This document shows positions 14,816 to 22,539 of a DNA stretch of 64,000 nucleotides, piece by piece. Position 1 is the first letter of the stretch; every line of letters begins with the position of its first letter. The translations under genes and the position numbers were made by a program. This stretch comes from Croceimicrobium sp965656185 (GTDB lineage Bacteria > Bacteroidota > Bacteroidia > Flavobacteriales > Schleiferiaceae): NCBI GenBank assembly GCA_965656185.1, contig CBFHJH010000010.1:1-64000 (forward strand), written 5' to 3'. The notes beneath the pieces were generated by a model. That model had not been told where the DNA came from. It ran no database searches and saw only the letters and a list, made by a program, of their open reading frames with translations.

Positions 14816-15592
14816 ATGAAAAAATACCTTTTTAGCTTTCTTGGCCTGGCCTTACTTGCTTCTTGTAGCGACGATGATGAGGCAAACGACACCACTCCTC
14901 CGCAAATTTTAAGCGTATCCATGGATGCTGAAGATCATGACATTGAGGTCATGGCGGGAAATACCACTGCTTTAGCGGTGGAGCTTAGCGATAATGATGC
15001 TCTTTCGCAATTAAAGCTAGACATCCACGATTTATTCGACGGCCATAGCCACGGCAAGAATGCAAGTGTTTGGGAGATGACCAAGATCTATTCAGTTTCT
15101 GGCGCCAATGCTACCGTGCAAGATAACCTTCAAGTGCCCACTGCGGTGGTTGCCGGTCCTTATCACGCTATTTTACAGTTGGTAGACGCTTCCGGAAACG
15201 AATCGGACTTTAAGGAATTGGAGTTTATCGTACGAAACGGCAGCGAACCACAGTTTTCGATCACCGCGCCAGATTTTAGCAATGAGGTGCACGCGCCTAA
15301 AGGGCAGGCTTTCGATCTGCAAGGAACCATTAGCGATGAAACCGATTTAAGTGAGATCTTAATCAGGATAGAAGAGGAACACGAGGATGATCATGCCCAC
15401 AAAAAGGCCAGTGCCGTTCTTTATGAAGATGATATCGACCTTGCCGGAACCAGCGATTTAAGTTTCGACTTGAGCAGCTTGAACATCACTATTCCAAGTT
15501 CGGCCGAAGAAGGTTATTATAAATTATTAATCAGCGCTAAGGATAACGAAGGTAATTTCGGCGTATTCGAAGCAGAAATCCATATTATGTAA
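14816..15592 (+). CDS. His-rich lipoprotein (DUF4625-like), likely periplasmic or surface metal binder
   Basis: With the ATG at 14816 the 258-residue product has a clean lipoprotein signal (LALLASC, Cys17). An in-frame upstream ATG at 14777 would add 13 residues before the signal and sits inside the operator palindrome, so I reject it. Two Ig-like beta domains follow (about 25-145 and 150-258). Each carries a metal-type cluster: HDLFDGHSHG at 71-80 and EEEHEDDHAHKK near 185-196. The gene is coupled to the Zur-like regulator through TAATG and follows a TonB receptor. I infer that it captures zinc for the receptor or buffers it. The DUF4625 assignment is from memory of the layout. Confidence 0.75.
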   Translation: MKKYLFSFLGLALLASCSDDDEANDTTPPQILSVSMDAEDHDIEVMAGNTTALAVELSDNDALSQLKLDIHDLFDGHSHGKNASVWEMTKIYSVSGANATVQDNLQVPTAVVAGPYHAILQLVDASGNESDFKELEFIVRNGSEPQFSITAPDFSNEVHAPKGQAFDLQGTISDETDLSEILIRIEEEHEDDHAHKKASAVLYEDDIDLAGTSDLSFDLSSLNITIPSSAEEGYYKLLISAKDNEGNFGVFEAEIHIM

Positions 15593-16008
15593 TGCCAAGC
15601 AAAGCACAAGCAGAACTCAAGGAACGTGGCTTGCGCAAAACCTGGGGACGGCAGCAAGTTTTGATCTACATTCGTGAGCGAAAAACGGCCGTTTCTCACG
15701 GCGAGCTCAATAAAGCATTCGATCAGAAATTAGATCGGGCGAGCCTCTATCGCATTTTGCAAGATTTTGAGGAAAAGGGCTTGGTGCATAAAGTGCCCGA
15801 CGATGAGGTTTCGGTTAAATATGCTTATTGTGGCGGGTCCTGTAGCGCGAATCACCACCACGATCAACATTTGCACTTTAAGTGCGATCAATGCCAAAAG
15901 ACATATTGCTTAGAAGAGCTAAGCTTGCCGGCACTTAAGTTGCCTCAGGGTTTTAGCCCGCGTAGCACGGAGGTGCTGGTGCACGGAACTTGTAAGGCTT
16001 GCGCCTGA
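15592..16008 (+). CDS. Fur-family transcriptional repressor, Zur-like
   Basis: The 138-residue protein has the Fur-type winged helix (about 8-75, SHGELNKAF and DRASLYRILQDFEEKGLVHKV). The dimerisation half has the His cluster HHHDQHLHF at 88-96 and two CxxC pairs (Cys98/Cys101 and Cys134/Cys137) that form the structural zinc site. Additional cysteines at 80, 84 and 106 are close to the sensing region. It is the last gene of the receptor-lipoprotein-regulator unit, and its ATG overlaps the preceding stop (TAATG). It probably binds the palindrome at 14769-14785 when zinc is abundant. Iron or peroxide sensing cannot be excluded from sequence alone. Confidence 0.85.
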   Translation: MPSKAQAELKERGLRKTWGRQQVLIYIRERKTAVSHGELNKAFDQKLDRASLYRILQDFEEKGLVHKVPDDEVSVKYAYCGGSCSANHHHDQHLHFKCDQCQKTYCLEELSLPALKLPQGFSPRSTEVLVHGTCKACA

Positions 16009-16017
16009 TGTATTTTT

Positions 16018-16043
16018 AGCCCGACCACTGCGTCGGGCTTTTC
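16018..16043 (+). terminator. intrinsic terminator after the zur-like gene
   Basis: AGCCCGAC (16018-16025) pairs with GTCGGGCT (16032-16039) over a 6-base loop and is followed by TTTTCTTT. It separates the zinc unit from kbl. Confidence 0.9.
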
Positions 16044-16056
16044 TTTGCATTTAAAC

Positions 16057-16086
16057 TTTCAATGCGCCCAGGCCTTACTATCTTTG
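16057..16086 (+). promoter_or_regulatory. promoter of kbl
   Basis: Exact -7 box TATCTTTG at 16079-16086, with TTTC near 16057-16060 as a weak -33 box. The ATG of kbl is 21 bp downstream. Confidence 0.5.
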
Positions 16087-16107
16087 TGATGAATAAAAAC
16101 AGCAATT

Positions 16108-17304
16108 ATGTACGGTAAACTACAAGAGAACTTACAAGCCGAATTGAAACAGATCGAAGCAGATGGTCTGTACAAGCGCGAGCGTATCATTATGGGAGAG
16201 CAGGGCGCAGAAATCAGCGTTCAAGGCGGTCAAAAAGTGCTTAACTTTTGTAGTAATAATTACCTCGGTCTTTCTTCACACCCTAAAGTAGTTGATGCCG
16301 CAAAAAAGACCCTAGATAGCCACGGTTTTGGTATGTCGTCGGTGCGCTTCATTTGCGGCACACAAGATATCCATAAAGAGCTGGAGGAGAAGATCGCAAA
16401 GTTCCTGGGTACCGAAGATACCATTCTATATGCGGCGGCCTTTGATGCTAATGGCGGTGTTTTTGAACCACTGCTTACCGCCGATGACGCGATCATATCC
16501 GATTCGTTAAATCACGCTTCTATTATAGACGGAGTGCGACTTTGTAAAGCGCAGCGCTATCGTTACGAAAACAATAATATGGACGACCTGGAGGCCAAAT
16601 TGAAAGAGGCTTCCAACACCGCTCGCTTTAAGATTATCGTAACCGACGGGGTCTTTTCGATGGACGGTTATGTTGCGCAGTTGGATAAGATCTGTGATTT
16701 GGCTGAGAAGTATGATGCTCTCGTTATGGTGGACGAATGTCACGCCACAGGCTTCATAGGGAAGACCGGAAGAGGAACTCACGAGTTGAACGACGTAATG
16801 GGTCGGGTAGACATTATTACTGGCACCTTAGGAAAAGCGCTCGGTGGGGCCATGGGAGGTTTTACCACCGGTCGGAAGGAAATTATTGATATTCTTCGTC
16901 AGCGTTCACGTCCCTATTTGTTCTCAAACTCTTTAGCTCCTGCCATTGTAGGCGCTTCCATCGCAGTTTTTGATCTATTGAGTGAAACTACCGAGCTGCG
17001 CGATAAATTAGAGTGGAACGTAAACTACTTTAAAAAAGGGGTGCGCGAGGCTGGCTTTGATATTAAAGATGGCGATTCTGCAATCGTACCCATCATGTTA
17101 TACGATGCCGCTCTTTCACAGGAGTTTGCCGATGCACTTTTGGAAGAAGGGATCTACGTTATAGGCTTCTTTTATCCAGTAGTGCCAAAGGGTCAGGCTC
17201 GCATTAGAGTACAGCTCAGTGCCGCCCATGATCAAGGTCAATTGGATCAGGCCATTGCCGCCTTCACCAAAGTGGGTAAAAAACTGGGCGTTTTAAAAGA
17301 CTAA
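16108..17304 (+). CDS. kbl: glycine C-acetyltransferase (2-amino-3-ketobutyrate CoA ligase)
   Basis: This 398-residue PLP enzyme belongs to the alpha-oxoamine synthase family. The PLP lysine is Lys243 in GTLGKALGG, and the cofactor-binding Asp209 and His212 lie in DECHATG. The N-terminal FCSNNYLGLSSHPKVVDAA is typical of Kbl. It cleaves 2-amino-3-ketobutyrate with CoA to glycine and acetyl-CoA in threonine breakdown. Threonine dehydrogenase, its usual partner, is not adjacent. Related synthases (8-amino-7-oxononanoate, serine palmitoyltransferase) are similar, but the full length and KRERIIMG opening favour Kbl. It converges with the helicase gene and overlaps it by 4 bp. Confidence 0.92.
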   Translation: MYGKLQENLQAELKQIEADGLYKRERIIMGEQGAEISVQGGQKVLNFCSNNYLGLSSHPKVVDAAKKTLDSHGFGMSSVRFICGTQDIHKELEEKIAKFLGTEDTILYAAAFDANGGVFEPLLTADDAIISDSLNHASIIDGVRLCKAQRYRYENNNMDDLEAKLKEASNTARFKIIVTDGVFSMDGYVAQLDKICDLAEKYDALVMVDECHATGFIGKTGRGTHELNDVMGRVDIITGTLGKALGGAMGGFTTGRKEIIDILRQRSRPYLFSNSLAPAIVGASIAVFDLLSETTELRDKLEWNVNYFKKGVREAGFDIKDGDSAIVPIMLYDAALSQEFADALLEEGIYVIGFFYPVVPKGQARIRVQLSAAHDQGQLDQAIAAFTKVGKKLGVLKD

Positions 17305-20047
17305 GACCAAGTTTCGAGGCTCAGTTCCTCGGCATTAAGGTAAATAAGGTAGAGGCGGGCAACTTTAAAGCCCGCCTTTTCCATTAGGTCTCTATATTCA
17401 TTCACTTGATTACGGTGCTCTGGCCGAGGGCTCCCGCTTTTATAATCGGCGATATACCAAAGTTCCTTGCGCTTTACCAAGCGGTCAGGGATTTTTTGAC
17501 CCCCGCCAGGCAGAAGTAAGCTGCGCTCATTGTACACTTCCACCGAGTCATCAAACAATTCCATTATTTCTGGGATGCGTAATAAATTTCGCATCTGCTC
17601 ACTAAGTTTTTCAATTTCCTCCGCTTCGAACCAGGCTTCCTTTTCGGCTCTTTTTATAACCTTTTCTAAATCGCTGGCCTTCTCTAGATGCGCTAATAGT
17701 TGATGCACTTGCTTGCCCCAGCGACTTTCATCACTCGCGAGCTTTTGCCAGTTTTTAGGAGCTGAACTAAGGGCTTCGATGCGCTCATGCCAGGCACTGG
17801 CATTATATGCTTTGTTTTCATAAGCCCTATCCTCTCCTTCTGCTTTGATGGCCTGAGTTTTTTGGCCCACACTATAAACTCCGGGTTCATGCGCTTCGAA
17901 AAACTGAGCGAGCAGATGTTCTAAATGATCTTCCGGCTTTTTGGGCGGACTAGGGCTAATGATATGTAATTCACGCTCTGCTCTGGTAAACGCTACATAG
18001 CGCGCGTTTAAATTGTCGAGTTTAACCTTGGCTTTTTCTGCTTCACGAAGTTCGTGGTAAACGCTTTGGTGTAATTCACTCTCAGGGTTTTTAAAGGATA
18101 TCAGCGCATAGGGAAGGCCTTCGAAATCAATTCCATCGATCGATCGCAAATCGATCCAATCACTGCTTAAACTTAATTTGTCGTCTAGCTTTTTACTTAC
18201 GTTCAGACAAATTACCACTGGAAACTCCAGCCCCTTCGATCGGTGAATGCTCATTACTTGCACTGCATCGATGCTTTCGGGTAAGCTTACACTTTTTTTA
18301 TATCCGTGTTCTTCCCACCAATCAAGAAACTCACGGCTTATGGGGCGATGGTTTTGCAGGTAGTCTTGGGCTTGATCTAAGAAGAATTGCAAATAAGGAT
18401 CACTTTGCCAAGGCATTTTAAGTGCTTTAGCCAATTGATAGATTTGTTGGATCAAATCCTGCGATTGCCATTCCTTAGCCTTAAAGTCAGGCGCTTCACT
18501 CTCCAAAAAACTCAGCTCATCGTTCAGCCCATAATCGCGGTGTTCGCTCAAGAACTGATGCCGCTCTTCACCATCTTTACCAAAGATTTTATAGGCATAC
18601 TCTAGCCAATCCTTCCGGATCTCTTTGTTTTCGCCTTGCTCTACCATTTTCAGGAAGGAAACCAAGGCGCATACCGCCTCAGAGGCGCCTACTACTAAGC
18701 TATCTACTGACAAGATTTGAATCGCCTTTCCGCCAGGAGTGTTTATCCGTTCACTGGCCTGCAATAGGAACTGAGCCGCCGCTCTTCCTTCTTCATTGCT
18801 GCGCACTAAAAAGCAGATATCTTTTTGTTGATAACCTCGATCAAAAAGGTCGTTAAGCAGTTCTGGGAGGTATTCCAGTTGCGTTTCTTTAAAATCTTGT
18901 TGTTCTAATTGATGAAAGGCCACATAACCTCCNNNNNNNNNNNNNNNNNNNNNNNNNNNNNNNNNNNNNNNNNNNNNNNNNNNNNNNNNNNNNNNNNNNN
19001 NNNNNNNNNNNNNNNNNNNNNNNNNNNNNNNNCTGCTAAAGCGGATATTCGACTAAGCACTTGTTCTAAAAGAAACTTTTCCTCAATATTGGCTTCAAAG
19101 TAGTCTTGTGTTTTTTGAAGGTTGGCTTGTATTTGTTCTGCGTGCGGAATAAATGCTTGCGCCTCTGCATTGCTGCGGTGCTGCATGTCTTCGGCGGGCC
19201 CTTCCAAAAGCTCTAGGGCCTTTTTTCCAAAGCTTTGGAAGCTCCCTTCGGCCATTTTCTGCAAGTGCGGGAAGAGCCATTGATCGCGAAACGAACCTTT
19301 AACTATTGCCTTTTCTTTAAAGAAGTCAAAGAGGGCTTTCGCTTGCGCCTGATGTGTACTTTTTATTTTCTCCAAGCGCCCATTTAGCCTTTTCTCAATT
19401 TCTAAGTACCCTTCCGCTTCAATTTGTTTTAAGGCTTCCAAGGGGTCTATAGAGCGTTCTTTAAAAAGTTCCTGCCCCAAATCGTAGAGCAGTCGACGGG
19501 CATCGGGCGATTTTTCATCGTTTAGCTGCCGGCGAATAAACTCGCTCAGTATCTGAGCAAAGGGGCTGTTGTCCTTCAGTTCATCCAAAACACGATCTAC
19601 TGCTTCTTCTAGAATCAGCTCTACCTGTAGCTCTATTTGGTAATTGCTGTTTAGCTTTAGATCCCGACTAAAGCTGCGGATAAGGCGATTGGTAAAGCGA
19701 TCTATGGTAGAAACGGCGAAGGCCGAATAATTGTGAAGAATACCGGCTAGGCTTTCTTCGGCGCGATACTTTAGCTCTTCGGGTTCGATCCTGAGTTCTT
19801 TCGCAAGACTCAGGCAGTACTCTAGGTCTCCCGACTCCAAATTAGGAAACTGGCCTAAGACCTGTAATTGCTTAATCAGCCGGTTCTTCATTTCGTTGGC
19901 CGCCTTATTAGTAAAGGTGATGGCCAGTATGCCCATGAAAGATAGGCTATCTTTACCCTGCAAACAAAGTTTCAGATATTGTCTTACTAAATTGTAGGTC
20001 TTTCCTGCTCCAGCCGAAGCGTTGTAGATCAGAAATGGGGCGGGCAT
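17301..20047 (-). CDS. AddA/RecB-like UvrD-family helicase-nuclease (contains gap)
   Basis: The N-terminal part (1-371, 20047-19033) has the Walker A motif ASAGAGKT at 10-17 and TFTNKAANEM as motif Ia. After the gap come helicase motifs (QVMSIHRSKGLEFPVVI, RYVAFTRAERELHI) and a C-terminal PD-(D/E)xK nuclease (IPDRLVKRKELWYIADYKSG). This layout fits AddA or RecB-type subunits that process double-strand breaks for recombination. The 100-N gap puts the two halves in different frames as written. Because both ends match one protein, the frame break is a gap-length artefact. No AddB gene lies next to it. An SDR gene diverges 42 bp away. Confidence 0.88.
18933..19032. other. assembly gap (100 N)
   Basis: N run inside the helicase-nuclease gene. 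The frames on the two sides differ by one base, so the true gap is not exactly 100 bp. It interrupts the region linking the first and second motor domains. Confidence 0.95.
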
Positions 20048-20089
20048 AACTAAGATTTGAGCCTAAATTAGCAATAATCCGAGGAAGCC

Positions 20090-20890
20090 ATGGCAAATTA
20101 CTTTAAGGGAAAAAAGATTTGGATCACCGGAGCCAGCTCTGGAATAGGTGAGGCTTTAGCCAAAGCTTTAGCGGAGCGAGAGGCGCTACTTCTCATTAGC
20201 GGCAGGCGGACCGATAAACTGGAGGAATTGACTCAGGAGTTGCTAAGTGCTGGTGCGCCCAAGGTAGATAGCTTGGCTTTTGACCTGGCTAAGGCAGACG
20301 AATGCGAAGAAGCCATTGAAAAAGTAATAAAGCTCTGGCAGGCGCCAGACATTCTAATCTTAAACGGGGGCTTGTCGCAAAGATCATTGATCCGGGAAAC
20401 AGGCTTACCGGTGTACCGTACCTTAATGGAGGTCGATTATTTAGCCAATGTTCAATTATGCAAAGCCTTTCTGGACCATTGGTCAAAAAATAAGGGTGGA
20501 CAGGTGGTTATAACCTCTAGCCTGGTGGGCAAATTTGGGACCCCATATCGTTCGGGCTATGCCGCTGCTAAACATGCTTTACACGGCTTTTTCGACACCT
20601 TGCGGGCGGAGACTTACCCTTGGTTGAAGGTCAATATTATTTGTCCGGGCTTTATTCGTACCAAAGTTTCGGTAAATGCACTTACCGGCGACGGCAGCGC
20701 CTTGGGGCAAATGGATCAGGCTCAAGCCAAAGGGCTATCTGCCCAAGCCTTTACCAGAAAAGCATTAGGAGCAATTGAACAGAATAAAGCGGAAGTATAT
20801 ATTGCTAAGAAGGAAAAGTGGGGCGTTTATCTCAAACGCTATCTTCCAAGCCTATTTCGCAGGCTCATCAGGAGCGCCAAGGTGCGCTAA
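20090..20890 (+). CDS. short-chain dehydrogenase/reductase
   Basis: This 266-residue Rossmann protein has the cofactor motif TGASSGIGEAL (14-24), NGG at about 94-96, and the catalytic Ser with YxxxK (GYAAAKHALHG). The start of the fold and ICPGFIRTKVS place it in the classical SDR family, NADP-preferring by the SGRRTDK stretch (inference). The C-terminal basic helix (KRYLPSLFRRLIRSAKVR) resembles the membrane-associated DHRS7/SDR-type lipid or steroid enzymes. The substrate is unknown. It diverges from the helicase gene and ends at a bulged hairpin terminator. Confidence 0.88.
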   Translation: MANYFKGKKIWITGASSGIGEALAKALAEREALLLISGRRTDKLEELTQELLSAGAPKVDSLAFDLAKADECEEAIEKVIKLWQAPDILILNGGLSQRSLIRETGLPVYRTLMEVDYLANVQLCKAFLDHWSKNKGGQVVITSSLVGKFGTPYRSGYAAAKHALHGFFDTLRAETYPWLKVNIICPGFIRTKVSVNALTGDGSALGQMDQAQAKGLSAQAFTRKALGAIEQNKAEVYIAKKEKWGVYLKRYLPSLFRRLIRSAKVR

Positions 20891-20899
20891 TTGAATCTT

Positions 20900-20933
20900 A
20901 CCATTAAGCCATAGGGTCAGGCTAATGGTTTTT
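20900..20933 (+). terminator. probable intrinsic terminator after the SDR gene
   Basis: ACCATTAAGCC (20900-20910) pairs with GGCTAATGGT (20920-20929) with one bulged base and is followed by a T run. Confidence 0.7.
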
Positions 20934-21009
20934 AATTTCTAATAACTATTTTTGATGCGAGCTTAAACGAAAAGAGGCATTTGTTAATCTTCAGCAAACC
21001 TTCTCTTTT

Positions 21010-21017
21010 TAGTTTTG
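21010..21017 (+). promoter_or_regulatory. -7 box of the superoxide dismutase promoter
   Basis: Exact TAGTTTTG, 33 bp before the ATG at 21051. No TTG lies at the ideal distance; the nearest is at 20981-20983. The box overlaps the alternative upstream start, which supports the later ATG. Confidence 0.45.
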
Positions 21018-21050
21018 TTACTACAATACATTAATCTAAAACCAATTAAA

Positions 21051-21659
21051 ATGGCTTTTGAATTACCTAAATTACCATATGCACACGATGCATTAGAACC
21101 TCATATTGATGCCCAAACCATGGAAATACACCATGGTAAGCACCATGCTGGTTATACTTCAAAATTAAATGCAGCCGTAGAGGGAACCGACCTTGAGGGC
21201 AAGTCTATTGAAGCGATCTTAGCCGATGTTTCCAAGCACGGTGGAGCAGTTCGCAACAATGGCGGTGGCTTTTACAATCACTCTTTGTTTTGGAGTATCA
21301 TGGGGCCCAATGGCGGCGGAAACCCAAGTGGTGAACTTGGCGACGCGATCAATTCTACTTTTGGTTCTTTCGAATCATTTAAAGATGAGTTCGCAAAGGC
21401 AGCGGCTACCCGTTTCGGTTCAGGCTGGGCCTGGCTAATCGTAGACGGCAGCGGAAACTTGAAAGTTACCAGCAGCCCTAATCAAGATAATCCCCTAATG
21501 GACCTAGCAGAAGAAAAAGGAACTCCTATCTTGGGTCTGGACGTATGGGAGCACGCATATTACCTAAAATATCAAAACCGTCGCCCAGATTATATTGAAG
21601 CATTCTTCAATGTAATCAACTGGGACGAGGTGTCTAAGCTTTACGCAGCAGCTAAATAA
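21051..21659 (+). CDS. iron/manganese superoxide dismutase
   Basis: The 202-residue enzyme (start MAFELPKLPYAHDALEPHI) has all four metal ligands of the Fe/Mn family: His27 (IHHGKHH), His77 (FYNHSLFW), Asp164 and His168 (LDVWEHAYY). It converts superoxide to oxygen and hydrogen peroxide in the cytoplasm. Metal preference cannot be fixed from sequence here, and cambialistic enzymes occur in this phylum. A start at 21015 would add 12 unsupported residues and lie on the promoter box. The gene stands alone between two terminators. Confidence 0.96.
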   Translation: MAFELPKLPYAHDALEPHIDAQTMEIHHGKHHAGYTSKLNAAVEGTDLEGKSIEAILADVSKHGGAVRNNGGGFYNHSLFWSIMGPNGGGNPSGELGDAINSTFGSFESFKDEFAKAAATRFGSGWAWLIVDGSGNLKVTSSPNQDNPLMDLAEEKGTPILGLDVWEHAYYLKYQNRRPDYIEAFFNVINWDEVSKLYAAAK

Positions 21660-21679
21660 GCTTTATCGATTGCAATAGA

Positions 21680-21711
21680 GCCCGAGTAGTTCATTCTGCT
21701 CGGGTTTTTTT
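21680..21711 (+). terminator. intrinsic terminator after sod
   Basis: CCCGAGTAG (21681-21689) pairs with CTGCTCGGG (21696-21704), followed by seven T. Confidence 0.92.
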
Positions 21712-21768
21712 ATGCGCAGAGCTTAAGGCCTCTTTCTTTTACATGGGCGCATTATGTATCTTCGCTCA

Positions 21769-22539
21769 ATGCAATTGCCCTCCGGTAAAAAGATTTATTT
21801 CGCCAGTGACCTACATTTGGGAGCCCCCAGTCATGAAGCCAGTTTAGTGCGAGAAAAACATTTCGTGCGGTGGCTGGATGAGGTATCTAAGGATGCAGCG
21901 GCGATTTACTTAGTGGGCGATCTATTCGACTTTTGGTTCGAGTACAAAAAGGCAGTGCCACGCGGATTTGTAAGGCTTTTGGGTAAACTGGCCGAACTAA
22001 GTGATTCAGGCATCGATCTGCATTTATTTACCGGTAATCACGATATGTGGATATTTGACTATCTACCAAAGGAAATAGGCCTTACTCTGCATCGAGAACC
22101 CATTGAAAGAGAGTGGAATGGGAAAAGCTTTTATATTGGTCACGGCGATGGATTAGGTCCAGGCGACCATGGTTACAAGCTGATCAAAAAGGTTTTCGCT
22201 AATCCTTATTTACAATGGTGTTTTGCTCGATTGCATCCTAATTTTGGCATCGGATTGGCCGATTATTTCTCTAAGAGCTCTCGGGCTAAAACTGGCGATA
22301 GCGATGCGAAGTTCCTTGGCGAGGAAAACGAATGGCTGGTCATTTACGCAAAAGAGCTCTTGACCCATAAGGATTACCATTACTTCGTTTTTGGACATCG
22401 CCATTTGCCGCTAGACATTAAACTGAATGATGGAGGTGCGCGCTACGTCAACCTTGGCGACTGGATCCAGTATTTCACCTATGCCGAATTCGACGGAAAG
22501 GACCTACACCTAAAGGAATACCCTCTTAATTCGCATTAA
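21769..22539 (+). CDS. lpxH: UDP-2,3-diacylglucosamine diphosphatase-like metallophosphoesterase
   Basis: The 256-residue protein has every calcineurin-type metal motif in order: DLH (ASDLHLGAP), GD (VGDLFDFWFEYK), GNHD (TGNHDMWIFDY), GHGD and GHRH. The FDFWFEY stretch and length match Bacteroidota LpxH-type enzymes, which remove UMP from UDP-2,3-diacylglucosamine in lipid A synthesis. An ATG at 21754 is also in frame. However, TATCTTCG at 21757-21764 resembles a -7 box, so I prefer the ATG at 21769. It converges with the TonB receptor gene (14-bp overlap). Confidence 0.85.
   Translation: MQLPSGKKIYFASDLHLGAPSHEASLVREKHFVRWLDEVSKDAAAIYLVGDLFDFWFEYKKAVPRGFVRLLGKLAELSDSGIDLHLFTGNHDMWIFDYLPKEIGLTLHREPIEREWNGKSFYIGHGDGLGPGDHGYKLIKKVFANPYLQWCFARLHPNFGIGLADYFSKSSRAKTGDSDAKFLGEENEWLVIYAKELLTHKDYHYFVFGHRHLPLDIKLNDGGARYVNLGDWIQYFTYAEFDGKDLHLKEYPLNSH

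Noticed and set aside
18923..18933. Two separate helicase genes at 17301-18923 and 18905-20047
   Set aside because: The halves hold complementary motifs of one AddA/RecB-like protein; the split is caused by the 100-N gap.
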